Of a stretch of 64,000 nt of DNA, positions 23,011 through 35,886 are shown one piece after another. The notes below the pieces were generated by a model. It made no database searches, was not told where the DNA came from, and saw only the letters and a program-made list of their open reading frames with translations. Every line of letters starts with the position of its first letter. Within the stretch, counting starts at the first letter, position 1. This DNA is from Gigaspora rosea (taxonomy: Eukaryota; Glomeromycota; Glomeromycetes; Diversisporales; Gigasporaceae), in assembly GCA_003550325.1 (NCBI GenBank), contig QKWP01000349.1, forward strand, positions 97,388-161,387, in the 5' to 3' direction. A program made the position numbers and the translations under genes.

Positions 23011-23489
23011 AAATTTTATTAGATATGCAACTTGCTCCTCAACCAAAAATGGTTAAATTGTCATAAACTGTATTACTTATTATTTCCAGATAACTCCTAT
23101 TTCTTTTTCTGCTTTCAAAATTTCAAACCAGATTTTGTACCCACTTATTTAAAATAAGTTAATTATGAACCCTATTACAGTTTTTTTTACTAATCGACTT
23201 TCTATATCATGACATAGCTGCATAAGTTGTTTTGGAGTCATCACTGTTTGTTGGTGCTTTCACTGATGTAATTAGTGGAGTTTGGAGCTTTCATCACTTT
23301 GATTTGTGGAGTTTTGAGTCTCCCATTATCTCAGCATTGTTATTAGAAATTTAAGCTTTTATCACTTTGACTTGTAGAGCCTTGTGCCTTCTGTCTCAGT
23401 ATCATCATTGAAAGTTTGGGCTTTTGTTATTAGAGTTTTCAAGGCTTTGGAATGTGCTATAATCTTTGCTTTCATGATTTTGTTGCTTC

Positions 23490-24060
23490 GGGTATAGTAT
23501 GGTAATTGAACTAGATATAGCGCAGTGGTTAAAACCAAATGTAGTATTATAGTTAGTTTTAGTACATAGCATGATAATTAGATTTGAAATGCTAGAACTG
23601 GACATAGCAAGATAGTTAATTCAGAATAGAACCAGATGTAGTATATAGTAGAACTGGAAATTGTACAATAATTAGAACTGAACAAAATATAGCACAGTAT
23701 TAGAACTAGGCATAGCACAGTAGTTAGAACTAAACAGTTATATTTGGGATGTTCAAACTGACATAGTAAAATAGTTAGATTTAGGACATTAAAACTGGAT
23801 ATAGTATGGTAGTTAGATTCAGGACATTAAAATTGGATATAGCATGGTAATTAGATTCAGGACATTATACTTGATATAAAATAATAGTTAGATTCAGAAT
23901 ATTAAACTGGACATAGCAAAATAGGTAAATTCAGGATAATAAAACTGAATAGAACATAGTAGTTAGATTTTATAACTAGAAATAGCATGATAATTAGATT
24001 CATAATATTAGATTAGAATATTAAAATGGTTAGATTAGATATTAAATATATGATAGATAA
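23490..24060. repeat. minisatellite of about 38 bp
   Basis: Units such as GGACATTAAAACTGGATATA followed by GTATGGTAGTTAGATTCA repeat at a period of 37-38 bp, clearest at 23760-23940 and degenerate upstream. No reading frame is maintained. Confidence 0.75.
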
Positions 24061-24087
24061 ATTTTTGGGCATAGCATAATAGTAACA

Positions 24088-24261
24088 GAACCCTGAAATA
24101 TATATAGTAGGCCAGATTTATTATAAAATTACTAAAAATAAAATAATCTGCAAAAAACCTCAAAAATAAGCAAAAAATTACTATAAATAAAAAAGATCTG
24201 TATAAAAAACCAAAAATAAGCAAATTATATCTAATCTATCTATATATATTTCAGAGTTCTA
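24088..24261. mobile_element. MITE, diverged copy of 5112-5291
   Basis: AGAACCCTGAAATATATATA and TATATATATTTCAGAGTTCT are terminal inverted repeats. The interior again has CAAAAATAAGCAAA twice. Confidence 0.7.
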
Positions 24262-24418
24262 TAGTAGCTTTTTTAATTTTTTTAAATAATAAATTTTTTA
24301 ATTTAAATGTTCATTAACTGAACAATAACAAGGATAATAAAACTTCTTATCATTATATTTACACAATCAAGTGAAAACAGATCAAGCCTAATTGAAACAA
24401 TCAAACAATTAATTATTT

Positions 24419-24755
24419 GGGTCTTTGCAGTAGAAAGGGTGGATACGTCAATATATATAATTTTGAGATAATTGAATTTAATTACTTTGTTTTGATTTTC
24501 AGACTGATCTGGATTAATCAAACTTTACGATTTTGATTGATTAAATATAACATGTGACTAACAAGTAATCTCGTAATACACTTGGCTTCAACCTCGCACA
24601 ACTTTCTTTTTATATTATGTATCTTGATTTTTTATTATACAAATTGACTTTCATTTATAATTGAAAAATGTTGATCACATTGAAATTTACCAGAATTTAA
24701 TAAAAAATTTTTTTTCATTTTATAATCGTATCTGCCCTTTCTACTGCAAAGCCCC
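24419..24755. mobile_element. 337-bp MITE with GGGTCTTTGCAGTAGAAAGG ends
   Basis: GGGTCTTTGCAGTAGAAAGG is matched by CCTTTCTACTGCAAAGCCCC reversed at the right end (27 of about 29 bases pair). TATTT on both sides may be a short target duplication. Confidence 0.75.
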
Positions 24756-25128
24756 TATTTAGCTAATTTTCTCAGGATTTATAAATATTATATATTATAC
24801 AATATATACTGTATCAAGACTGAATTTTTTTTTAACTTTGGCAGTCCTGCCACAACTTTATTTATTCATATTTTGTATTTACAATACATTATATGCTATC
24901 TACTCTAAATTGACTACTTATTAAAGTGCGACCCACCTGGTTGTGGTTAGAGATACCTAAATCTAACCTGCTATAGCAAAATTTTTTTCCATCAACTATT
25001 TAACCCTTAGGTAAGGAATATTAGTTTAGTTGCTTTATTGAGTAGTATCAAGACTGAATTTAATAGCTATATCTAATTTTTTGTGCTATATATGCAGGTC
25101 AATAGGACAGGTTGGGCCTATATAAGGC

Positions 25129-25385
25129 TATACATGTTGGCAAAATCCCGACTTACTATAGTTTGGGATTTGTCCGTCATCCCAAATCCCAAATCCCAAA
25201 TTCTAGTATTACTAATATCTCAAAAACTTTATTAATAATCTTTATTTAAACAAATCATATATATTCTTATAGTTATAAATAATATATTTACAAAATATTA
25301 AGATTATTTATTTGTTTTAATCTTTTATAAATAGCAATTGTTTTTTTATTATTTGGAATTTGTCCGGGTTTTGCCAGCATGTATA
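25129..25385. mobile_element. 257-bp hAT-like MITE with 8-bp target duplication
   Basis: The ends TATACATGTTGGCAAAA and TTTTGCCAGCATGTATA are inverted repeats. TATAAGGC flanks the element at 25121-25128 and 25386-25393. It has inserted into a GGCCCAACC-type GC-rich repeat; removing it restores GGTTGGGCCTATATAAGGCC. Confidence 0.85.
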
Positions 25386-26074
25386 TATAAGGCCCAACCA
25401 GGGTCTGGCCCATTTACCTATAACTAGATATAAGTCTGGGTTGCGCTTAAAAATATTTTTATTGGGCTTATGAAGGCCTGCCCTAACCCAGCCTGACCTA
25501 GCCTATTCTGGACCCTAATTTTTAACAAAATTAAAAGACATTTTATTATTTGGCTTTTAATTTTTATATTTGATAAAAAATTAAAATTTGTTAAAAAAAT
25601 ATATTTAACAAATATAAAATTAAAAGTTAAATAATAAAATGACTCCAATTTGTATATAAATTCCAGAAATATATATTTTGATCTCCTAAATATATTTATT
25701 AAGCACCTATGATTGGTTTATATAGTAAAATTTGGACTTTACTATGTAGCAACTACTTGTAATCACTAAAAACCTCTTTTATCTGAAAGTAAGCTATCAC
25801 AATTTTTTGTATAATTTTTGTCCAAAAAGTAGCTTATTTTCAGATACATATAGTATACTATTGTTCTTACATTCATGTGATAAATATAAAAGACAAATAA
25901 ATTTTTATAATAAATACAAAAATATTAGCTAATAAAAAGATTATATAGTTCAAATTGACTAATCAGATTTTTTTAAATAAATAAATAAAAATTAAAAATT
26001 TTTTATTTATAATCCCACTTCTATATAATCATGAATTTTGCTTTGCCCAAAAGTGTGATTATAAAGAGGTATGA

Positions 26075-27498
26075 CTATATTTGGAAAAAACAAAAACTAA
26101 TAATTATTTAAATAAATTAATTCTTTCTAATAATTTATTCACAATTGTAATTGTTAGAGTATATATAGTTTTAGATGAAATCTTAAGGCTCTATGCTAAT
26201 AAAACAATTAATAATTTTGTCTTTTATTAATTAAAATCTTGAATAACAAATAATAAAAGATAGCAAAAGGTAACAAAATTGATAAAATGATAGAGCTAAC
26301 AAAAAACTAGCAAAACCTAGCAAATTAAAAAAAATATAAGAAACTAATAAAAAGAGAAAAGATGTGAAATAACAGTATTATATTAGAAAGTTAGACTCAT
26401 GTTTCTAATTTATATAGAACAAATCTGAATACTATTTTTCTGAATAACTCAATTTACATTTGTTTTATTATGCTTAATAATAATTGGTATTAATTTTTAT
26501 TTAGGTTTTGCTTTGAACCTTATTTTGATTTCAAGAATATTAAATTCACAAAAAAAGTATCATATTTATAAACTAAAACTTTAAAAAAATATAATAACTT
26601 GAATAAATATGAGAATTAGTTATATTACTAAAATTGCATGTAATTATTCATTTATTTTACTATATGAATAAAGAACTTTCTAATTAATTACTTAAAATAA
26701 ATTAAGAAACTTTATTTTATATGCAATAATTTAGTTAATTAAAGTACATACTTGTTTGTATTAGTTTAGCTAGAGTATAAAGGCCTTTATAAGTATGATT
26801 CTTATATAATTTTGTTTAATTCATGTTGGTTAAGTATAAGGTCACTTTATAGTTGAATAGTTGGTTAATGATATTGACTTCTTGACTAGCTATCCCTAAT
26901 TAAGTTACCAATTACAGCACAGAAAAAGTTTTATTATGCATTTTTATGTGATTAAAATTGACCAATAAAATTTAATTAAATATACTGTATATAGTATTAT
27001 ATAATAATTTTTTAAAGCAATAGTTTAAATATATTTTAAATATTTTTATATATATAATTGTGTCTTAATATTTTAAGACTAAAATCAATATTATAAATGA
27101 TTATTGTATTTGATTTTTGTTTTGGAATAAAGATGCAGTAGAAATTATTATAGCTTATACTGTAACTAGATATAATATAAGCTTGAGTTAGTATGAGCTT
27201 TTTCTATTCTTAATAGTATTTTTAGTAAATTTAAATTTATTTTATTTATTTAATAAATAATAAAAATATAATACAATTAGAATTGGGCAAAATAGAAACT
27301 TTAACCAAATTTGATGAATATTTTAATTACTTGCTTGGATAAAGATTTAGATAAAAGTTCAAGAGAAGTTACAAAAGCAGATTTGGTACTACAGTATAAT
27401 AATTTTTTTTTAGCAACTTTCTCACAAAAAATTACTCTTTATTCATTTTTAAATCTTTTTTTGTACCAGATATTAACTTTATTTTAATAATTGATCTA
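26075..27498. other. AT-rich intergenic DNA
   Basis: About 1.4 kb of very AT-rich sequence in which I see no gene or clear repeat. Confidence 0.4.
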
Positions 27499-27660
27499 TA
27501 GTCAACCCTCCATAAATGCATATTATTAGAACCAAACTTTTGAGAGCTTGCATTTAGAAAAAACTAATAATAAATGCATTTATAGGAGTTTAGTATAAAT
27601 TAATATGCATTTAAGGAAATTATGCACTTAAAGAGATGCATTTAGGGAGGGCTGATTGTA
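27499..27660. mobile_element. short pogo/Tigger-like MITE
   Basis: ATAGTCAACCCTCCATAAAT and ATTTAGGGAGGGCTGATTGT pair as terminal inverted repeats, with GCATTTA words inside. It is related to 14025-14368 but half the length. Confidence 0.75.
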
Positions 27661-28084
27661 ATTATTTTGAATTGTCAAATAGATGTATTTTTTCAACTAG
27701 AGCTTTATCAGCAAATTATATATATAATTTTATATAAGTTATTACAGACTGTAATATAATAAAAATCTTATGATCGATGTGGTATATGTGTAATATATTA
27801 TATTATATTATAGTTATATTACAGTATTTATTTTGAAATATTTCAAAATGTATTGCGAAATATTGCGAAATAGACCAAATTATCTACTCTTTCAGGAGTC
27901 ACAAGAGGTAATATTTTGCATATTTTTAATCTTTTTTTTTTTTTATACAACGAGGTCTATCCTCTAATTCTTTATTAATTCAATTTATAGAATTATACAT
28001 CGTATACATCAAAAGAGAATTTTAGGGAAATAGGTGTAAGAGCTGATTTACTCTCGACCTAATCTGTGCTAAGATCGCTAGACC

Positions 28085-29600
28085 TCAGTCTTCGAAAGAA
28101 TATAGAAAGGATCGCCCACGGGCGATGTATTTGTCTATGTAATTGTTGATGGGTATGTGAGGTATACTAGTCTCGTTATGGAAGTGGAGTTGTCTATCTA
28201 GGGGAGGGGGCATCAGAAGAATTGTTACGTCATGTCGGTACTGCCTAGAAGGCAGCCAAATTTCGTAGTAGATCATTTTTGTTATTAGGTGGTGTAAGGC
28301 AGATGCGTATTTGAGTCTGTCTTATCGTCTTATGAATGGTGCTAGGGTAGCGGTTGTGATAAATCCAAGAGATAAATTTCTGTTCACATGGAGGTCTTTG
28401 AAGGTGGCAATGAAGTCTGTTGGCTGGTATAGATCTAGTTCGAGTTCGGTGGCCAAGGTTTTGATAATATCCTTAAGGAGTGAGGTTAGAGTGGAAGAGT
28501 TAGAGAGGCAAGAGATTAGGTGTGCGATTGTTTCTGGAGCAGAGCGGCATCGTGGGCATTGAAAGTCTTGATATTTTGTTGGTTTCGATAGTGAAGTGTT
28601 TCGAATGTAGGAAGTTCGTTAGCTAGTAATTTAACTTTAAAATTCTTTAGTTGAGAGAAAGCTGGGTTAGTAGATAATGACAATGGTCTTTCTTCGAAAG
28701 ATAGGTATAATAGAGTAGCTCGAATTTGAATGTCTGGTAGTTGTGAAACCAGTATCTAATTCTGTTTTGGTTCCTCCATTGTGCGTGGTTAGTAAGACTC
28801 GTGGTATCTTTTAGAATTATTTTGAGATTGTAGGTGCAGAGTATGTCGTAGAGGGTAGTAATGTATTTGTTGTGAAGGTAATATTGGGGAGTAATGTTCA
28901 ATTTTAGGAAGTTTTCTATTTTCTGAGGGCGGGATAGATCTCGATCGAATTGGAATTCTAGTTTTAAATTCGAGACGATTGCTCTAACGGTAATTAGCGT
29001 TAGAGCATATTGGTTTTTTTCCAGGAATAGAAGCCGGTAGGGTGGATTGTTATATGCCTGTTCTATTAGGGTTATGAATTTACGGTTGTTGGAAGAGACT
29101 GAGATGTTGGTTCCGGGGAAGAAACTTGTGGATATAAAGGCGAATAAGGTAAGTGCTGCATTTTCGGTACTAGGCCAGTGTTTGTTTGCGCAGCCCCAGG
29201 TGATCAGTGAATCTCAGAATGAGCATATTGCAAGTGGTTGATTGGTATCCTTATCGTGCGATGTGATAAAGATGTAGATTTCTGCTCGTTGGAATTTGTT
29301 GTGAAGTTTAGTTAATTTTCCCATGTTTCTATTGGGAAGTCTGAAAAAGCAGTGAGTGGGCGTGAGTGTTTTGTTATGTTGTGGCTGACGTGTTTGTGGG
29401 TGTCGTTAGGGTTTCGGGACGGGCCCTGGGTGGGTTTAGTGGTAAGTGCTGATTTTATATCGTTGAGATCTGTGTGTATGAATTTACAAGAGGATACTCG
29501 TATTATGTATATAAAGTTTTAATTATGCGTGAAGTAACAGTTTTTCTTTTTGAGGGTTGGGTCCTTTAATTCGCAACCTGGGCAAGGGATTGCCCTATTG
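28085..29600 (-). pseudogene. LINE ORF2 C-terminal region
   Basis: Minus-strand frames read, in order: IPCPGCELKDPTLKKKNCYF near 29520-29600, a CxxC site; then DSLITWGCANKHWPSTENAAL from about 29220 running to 28647, where an RNase H or linker domain is expected; then FQCPRCRSAPETIAHLISCL near 28510-28565, a CxxC...H...C knuckle typical of LINE ORF2 tails; and a last piece ending FLYSFED (28085). They are separated by stops and shifts. Confidence 0.55.
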
Positions 29601-29686
29601 TTGTTGCTTTTTGTGTAGTGGTGAATATGGACAGATTGATTTGTAGTACAGCTAATTTTCCCCATCGTTAGGTCAGAAGTAATTAT

Positions 29687-31500
29687 CTATGGGGTTTTTC
29701 CCGGACCCCATTTTGTTAAAGTGAAGGGGTTCAGGTTTATGTATTGTGTTGTAGGATTAGAGTTGTTTGAAATGAGGTCTTGAATTTTGGTGAACCACTG
29801 AGGAGTTCTTCCTGGTGGTATTTTTCCAATGTTGTGATGGAAATTCTGCCAGTTAAGAAGTTCTGTGTTGTTGAAGTTTAGAAATTGTTTAATATATCTG
29901 ATATTATGATGATTCAGCTTTTCTTTCAAATAGTGGGATTTTGTGTGATGTACTAATATATCATTGATTGATGTGCTACTCCTCGGTAATGGTTTTGGCC
30001 AGTCAGTTGTAATATTGCAGATAAATTGAATATCGGTGGTGTGAATTGCCAGGATTGATTGAGCAGTATGTGTATAGAGTTGGTTTCTAGAGAAGAGTAA
30101 TGTTTCGTGAAAGATATGTGAGTGTGTTTTAGTCGAGTCCTGTAGATCCTGTAGTCTGATTTTGAGGAAAGAGTTCTCAAATTGGGTGTGATTAATATTT
30201 TTTAGGAGGTTCATCGCCAGTATGGTTGGTTGATGCGTAGAAATGTTTTTTAGGCCATAGATGTTCGGGTGGAAGAGGAAGGAGTTGGGTACTTCTCTTG
30301 ATAGCTTTGCTTTGGATTTGACCAGGTTAGTGCTACAGTTGGTCAGGATGGTTAGTTGGTTAGGGGTAAGAAAGGAACTGTATAATCTATATTTGAGTCG
30401 TGGGGTCAGTACGTTGTTAATTAGGTAGATAGCTTGTTTTTCTGTGATGATTGCTCTTTTCATCATTTCGATACATTGTTTGAATTCTGCTATGATGATT
30501 TTTTGAGATGAAGAGGGGTTGGGATTGAGTGAAAACCATGTGCTGAGATATTTGAACAGTTTTGAGTTAGGGATTGCTGAGATAGGTTGGTTGTCAAATG
30601 TTATTGTTTTATTATTTGATTTGGAATTCGTCATTAGGATCGATTTCGAGGGGTTGATGGTTACGTTTGTTAGCTTGTAAAAGGAGTTAGCAGTGGTGAG
30701 GATGTTTTCTAGAGCTGTTTTGTCTAGGGCGATCCAGATAGAGTCGTCCATGTAGGCCATTATGGATGCGTATATTTCTTTAAATTGGGTAGTTGTGGTG
30801 AGGGTTCACTTGAATCCGGTATGTTCGGTAGAGATGCGAGTTATGAGTGGGTTGTAGTAAATGATCCAGAGGATTGGAGAGATCGTTTCCCCTTGGTCTA
30901 TTCCGTCCTCTACGGCGTAGGGATTGGTATGACCAAGGCTGGTTAGTACTTGGTTGGAGCGGTTAGAAAGTGTAAAGGTTAGTTATTTATAAAGGGTGTG
31001 GGTAGTTTGATCCTTTCCATGGCTTTCTTAAGGGTAGGAATATGGATTGAGTTAAAGGCTTTTGACATGTCCTGTAGTAAGAGCCAAAGTTCTTGTTTTT
31101 GGGTAATAGCAGTTTCGATAATTGAAGAGAGTTGGGTGATTGGTTGGATGGTACACTCGAAGGGTAGAGCTGCATAGTTCAGTGGTAAGAGAACCTGGTA
31201 TCACAAAAGTGTGTCAGAAAGTTTGTTGGTGAGGAGTTTTGTGAATATCTTTCTTGAGTGATCGATTAGGGTTATAGGTCAAGTGGTTTTAAGATCGAAA
31301 TTGTAATGTGCTTTCTTTGGTATGGCCCAAATGTTAGACATTAGCCAAGCTTGTGGGACTTCTTCTAACCGTATGCATTGAAGATTTTTAGTAATTGTTC
31401 TAAAACAGGAAGTGAGAGGCGTTTGAGCAATTCATTTGATATGCCATTTGGTCCAGTGGCTTTATGTTCTGGCGCTTTCGTGATAATGTCATTGAGTTTC
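29687..31500 (-). pseudogene. LINE reverse transcriptase
   Basis: The RT begins in the upstream frame (KAPEHKATGPNGISNELLK near 31400-31460). It continues across shifts with TMQLYPSSVPSNQSP (31175-30987), motif A WLLLQDMSKAFNSI near 31060, motif B GIDQGETISPILW near 30880, and motif C AYMDD at residues 2-6 of the 357-codon frame 30760-29687. The long tail of that frame is the thumb/connection region. It lacks an intact continuous ORF. Confidence 0.8.
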
Positions 31501-33154
31501 TCTATTGTAAGCGGTAGTAATAGGTTTTCATATATCATTGGGCGGATTTCTTTTTTCGATGAGTAATAGGGTTTCCATTCTTCCCAATATTCTTCGTTCA
31601 TTGGGTTATGTTTCGTCCAGTTCTTAAAATGTGTTCGTGTAGCGTCTTTTATTTCTGATGGGTCCGTAATTACTGAGTCCGGAGTAATGATTTTGTTAAA
31701 ACTAATATGGTCTTTCCCTTTTTTTAGAATACTGTTTATCATTCTACTAGTATTATCCTTGAAATCATTGTAGCGACAGTTGGTGTAGAATTTTATTTTT
31801 TCTGATTGTTGTAGATATACTTCGGCATTTCTACTTTTCCATATAATCGATTTAATTTCTTTAATATGTTTGAGGGTTGCTACATAGTAGGTGTCTTGGG
31901 AGTTGAGGGGTAAGGTGGATAAAGCTAAAGAAGTTAGGGAGAAAGGAGGAAGTTGTGCCGATTGTAAGGCCTTAGTTAGATGTTTGTTAATGGTCAAAAG
32001 TGAGTGTGGTGCATCTGAAAGAAGATTAGGTTTGGCAAAGGTTGCAATGGAGTGAATGCATTTGTTTATGTATTTTAATGCATTATGTAGTTTTGTAGCC
32101 TTTAGGGAGAGAGAATGGAAGGTTTTTGTAGTAATAGTGGTTTTGGGAATGTGACGATTTGCTGCTTGTTGAATCGCATTTGACCACAAATTCCAGCTTT
32201 TGTTTAATTGATCGGAATTGGTTATGTTGGGTGTGAAATTGGCGTTTCTTAGTAGAGTAGATGTCTTGTTATGGAAATTCTCCCAGTCTTCGGTCTTTGC
32301 TTTTTTATAGCAGAAGGTTTTCCATTTTTTCTTTTTGTTTCGAGGTACTGTTGGGGTGAAGTTTGTGTACCAGGTCGTAGTCAATATTTTATGATCGCTA
32401 TCGGATATGCCTGTTGGGTCAGTCAATTGTAGAGGGTCAAAATCTAAAAGAATTTGGGGTGAGGTCCAGATATCGTCGATTTGGGAGTTAAGGCCTCGAC
32501 CTTGCCAGGTTGGTTCTAAGATTTTGTGAAAATTTAACAGACTAGTAAGGTTGTTTGAAAACAGATCAGAGAAGAGCGGTAGTTTATTCTTTTTGTGGGT
32601 GTCAGGATTGGCATTGAAGTCTCCCAAAAGGAGAATATGCCAATTTTTCTTTTTAGCTTCCACAGTCCAAAGCGATATTTGTTTTTGTGTACGAGTGGAC
32701 AGTTCGTTGTTATTGGAGGGTAGGTATATCGATATGACCCGAATTTTATTGCCGGGGAAAAAGAAGTCGATGTATATGGCTGTACTCAGGAGGGTGTTTA
32801 TATCGTATATGTATGGTTGTATAGTATTGTGGACGAGTATTGCCATGCCCAAGCTGGTTTCTCTGCTTTGTGTTGAAGTGGAATGGTAGTTGGAGGTAAA
32901 GATTTTGTAGTGTAGATTGGTAGTAGCATTGGGGTTGTCTTTTAATTTGGTTTCCGTAAGACTAAGATATGTAGTTTTTCTTGTAGGTAGAAGTTTATCC
33001 AGAGATGAAGTTTAGTAAGATTATTAATTCCTCTAATGTTATGGGTGGCTATGTTTATTTTTTCTTTGAAGTTATGTAAGTCGTTTTGGTTTGGTGTTGG
33101 TATTTGTAAATGGGTAAGAGTATTCTGAGGTTGTGGCATTAAATGATCACTCAT
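31365..33154 (-). pseudogene. LINE AP endonuclease region
   Basis: The frame 33154-32942 has INIATHNIRGINN, the N-terminal endonuclease motif, and is closed by a shift where ETK would be expected (it reads RKPN). The 495-codon frame 32852-31365 contains LLLGDFNANPD (GDFNAN at residues 77-82) and SDSDHKIL (residues 150-157, the SDH catalytic motif), then a linker and the first RT block. It would nick target DNA for target-primed reverse transcription. Confidence 0.8.
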
Positions 33155-33816
33155 TGATAGGGGTAGAGTTGTTCTCGTTTGACTCTGATGGAGTCATATC
33201 GATGTCTTCTGTTGGTGGGAGGTGCTTTCCAAAAAGGTTCCAACTTGGAGGAGTTAGAGTGAGGACGTTGAAGAGTAGATCAGGGAGAAAATCGAAAGTA
33301 AAGAACTCTCTCAGGAGTTCAATTGCCTTTGGGACATCAGATTGCTTAGTAATAGAAAAAGTTAGGGGAGGGGAAGGGACCCTTTCTTTTATGTGTTTGT
33401 TAATTTGGTCATTGTTGAATGGTAGTTTGGGGAGGTTATCTGAGGAGACCTCCGGGTGAGGTATTTTGATCCATTCACTGGAGATCGATTAAAAGAAGTA
33501 TTGTTGTTTCAAGGCTTATGCAGCGATTGTTAGCTCTTTCGGTGTTTTAATAGGTAGCGTCAAGTTTATTTTTGTCACTTGGATTGGTCAAGTGGGAGAT
33601 CCAGTTTTTCAGAGTAGTTAAAGGAAACGTATGCTTTTGGGAGAGGGTCCGGTCTTGCATAGAATTTAGGAAGTATTTGAAAGAAGTTTAATAGTGTTTC
33701 CATGTTATTGATAGGATAGGAGAATTCCTTTAGGCCGAGTTGTTCTGGGTCCGCCGGTAGTCTTTTTTTACTAATTAGGTAATCATTAGGTAGGATATGG
33801 AAGGTATATACCGCCC

Positions 33817-35343
33817 TTAGGTGTCTAACGTTTTCTCAGAAGTGGTCACCACTAGTAGGGTAGAAAGGAAATAGCCTTTGTAATTGAGGGGTGAGGTCTT
33901 GGGGGTTAGTGGTAAGGGAGGTTTTCTCGATGGTAGGGCGAAGTATATAGAGGGTATGCAACTAAAAATGTAGTACTCCTGAAGATTCCGTTTGTGTTGT
34001 CCTAACTTCTTTAGTTCATCTTGTGTAGTAATTGGGAAGATGTCTTTGGTTGCTTTATTCAGGTCGGCTGCGTGTGCCGGTAAGGAGGTCCTGTTTTCAG
34101 CGATGTATGTTTCAGGGAGGAGGTCGAAGGTAAAGGCTTGGTGTAAGGTAATAGCGACAGCTCGAATTTGTCTGCAGTCTTCAAGTGGGAGTAAGAAAGG
34201 TAGAGCATCTTTGAGTTGTTTGTCTATCCCGTCAGGTGTGTCTGGCAATTTTTGTAGCAAGTTCATTTTGATGTCGGCTATTAATTTTCGTAGGGCTTCG
34301 AATTCTAGGCAGATTTTGATCTTTGCGAAGCCCGCTAAATATAGTGTGTAACAGGCGATTTCATATGGGTCTAAGTTGATGGATTCCTCGTTTGTCCAGA
34401 AGTCAATTGCCAGTTTCTTTCTGAGGAGGTCAAAGATTTGGTCTCGGTTGATTTTGTTAATGACGTAAGCTTCATTTTGTTTTCTGAATTTTTCTGTAGC
34501 ATTATTCAGCAAGGTGACGAATTGTCGTTGATGTGGGGGACGGGTGTCATGTCGCCTGGTAAAGGTCCGGAAAAAGGCCCGGTCTTTGTAGAATAATTTG
34601 GCTTCTATGGCAGGAGGGATGGTTTCTAGGTTGGTTTGGTTTGCAGCTTATGTTTAATAAGTTGTTCAAGAAGTGGGGCATTGCAAAGGCCTCGATAATC
34701 TTGTCTTTGGTCCAAAGGTTTTGATCGAAAAGGTCTATCTTTATGTCGGATAAAGTAAGCTGGATCGATTCAGTTCAAGTCTTGATAGTTCTAACGAGGT
34801 CGGGATGTTGGATGCGTCAGGTGGTAGTAGAGGTGCCCAGTTCTGTGAGTGTTTGACTATAGGTTTTTGGGGTATCTTCAGATTCTGTAATAGTTCCGGT
34901 CGATGATGTTCCTTTCCGAGGTCGGGGTCCTGGTCTGAGTTGATTTCCATAGTATTGGAGGTGCCGGATTCATTCTGCGTGGGAGTATTTTGTTGGAAAA
35001 CAATTTGGGATGGTGGAATCAGATCCTGGATCGGGGGTTTGACTAAAGTGGGTTGTTTTGATGGGTGATTGTCCTGTGACGTCATTTCTGAAGTTGACAG
35101 GGATAAACTGGGATCACTACTTTCTGAATAGATTTTTTCGAGTGATGGGTCTGAGAGTAAAGGCGCATATAGGTTGTTGGAAGTTTCTATTGGGCGGGCG
35201 GTATGACGGTTACAATTTCTTTTGTTAGGTTGTTCGTTGGAGTATTGGTCGTCTTCTATATCGGTTTCCATTGATATCCGGTTTTCTCTTGTGTCATCGT
35301 TGACAGGTTCATGTAATGGTATTGTTGCCGACATGGTCGGCAA
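33817..35343 (-). pseudogene. LINE ORF1 (gag-like) region
   Basis: The frame 35343-34741 encodes 200 residues rich in Ser, Pro, Asn and acidic residues, probably disordered. A shifted frame continues as DIKIDLFDQNLWTKDKIIEAF, and 34512-33817 encodes 231 residues with a predicted helical region. I recognise no RRM or zinc knuckle. Position 5' of the endonuclease implies ORF1. Confidence 0.5.
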
Positions 35344-35886
35344 CAGGTTTTTGAAGGAGGTTGGTGTTGCGAAGGCTGCGGAGTAATTTCTTTTCCTTAA
35401 TATAGTTAGAGTTTATGTTGTGTAAAGTGGGCAAGGCCCAGATATCGCTGTAACAGTTAGGCTTGTAATACAAGTTTTGTTGTTTATCTCTACTGTTTGT
35501 TTATTTCTGATTTTTGATGATGTACAGGAGAGAGTTTATGCATATTTTTAATCTTTTGCATTGTTTCACAATACTTTGCAAATTTTTGCAAATTTTTAAA
35601 ATTTTTTAAAAATAAATAAATGATATATATATTTACATAATTATGCTTTTTTGTAGGTTTTACAATATTTTGCATTGTTTCGCAATTTAATATAAAATAT
35701 TATATTTTTTTATTTTTTATTTATTATTATATTTTGACTTTTGTATACAAAAATTTTAAATACCAACAAGACTAGTAAACAAATTTTTACAAATCCAAAT
35801 TTATTATATACATTATATTTTACATTTATTAAATATATATTTTTAATTAATATTACATACTTTATTATAGAAATTAACTAATGTTT

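Larger units (their letters stand above)
22431..26074. mobile_element. possible 3.6-kb pogo-like TIR pair enclosing nested repeats
   Basis: CAGTCATACCTCTTTATAAT at 22431 and ATTATAAAGAGGTATGACTA ending at 26074 are inverted repeats, each next to TA. Sub-terminal sequences also carry further TATAATC words in inverted sense. No transposase is visible inside. The interior holds a minisatellite and several smaller elements, so this may be one swollen non-autonomous element or two separate relatives. Confidence 0.45.
27936..35538 (-). mobile_element. near full-length non-LTR (LINE) retrotransposon, decayed
   Basis: The 19-mer TGCATATTTTTAATCTTTT is present at 27917-27935 and 35539-35557 and forms the target site duplication. 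A T run at about 27932-27944 is the poly(A) tail of the minus-strand element. Between lie, in minus-strand order, an ORF1 region (35343 to about 33817), an AP-type endonuclease (33154-31365), a reverse transcriptase (31500-29687), and a C-terminal RNase-H-like and zinc-knuckle region (29600-28085). The GC content is visibly higher than the flanks. Multiple stops and frameshifts break both ORFs, so it is not active. Its length of about 7.6 kb suggests no major 5' truncation. Confidence 0.85.

Noticed and set aside
28311..28562. plus-strand frame within the LINE
   Set aside because: Antisense shadow of the LINE C-terminal zinc-knuckle region, which is the coherent reading.
31168..31205. tRNA-like string (GCATAGTTCAGTGGTAAGAG)
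   Set aside because: It resembles a tRNA D-arm, but lies inside the LINE reverse transcriptase coding strand and lacks a matching T-arm, anticodon stem and acceptor pairing.
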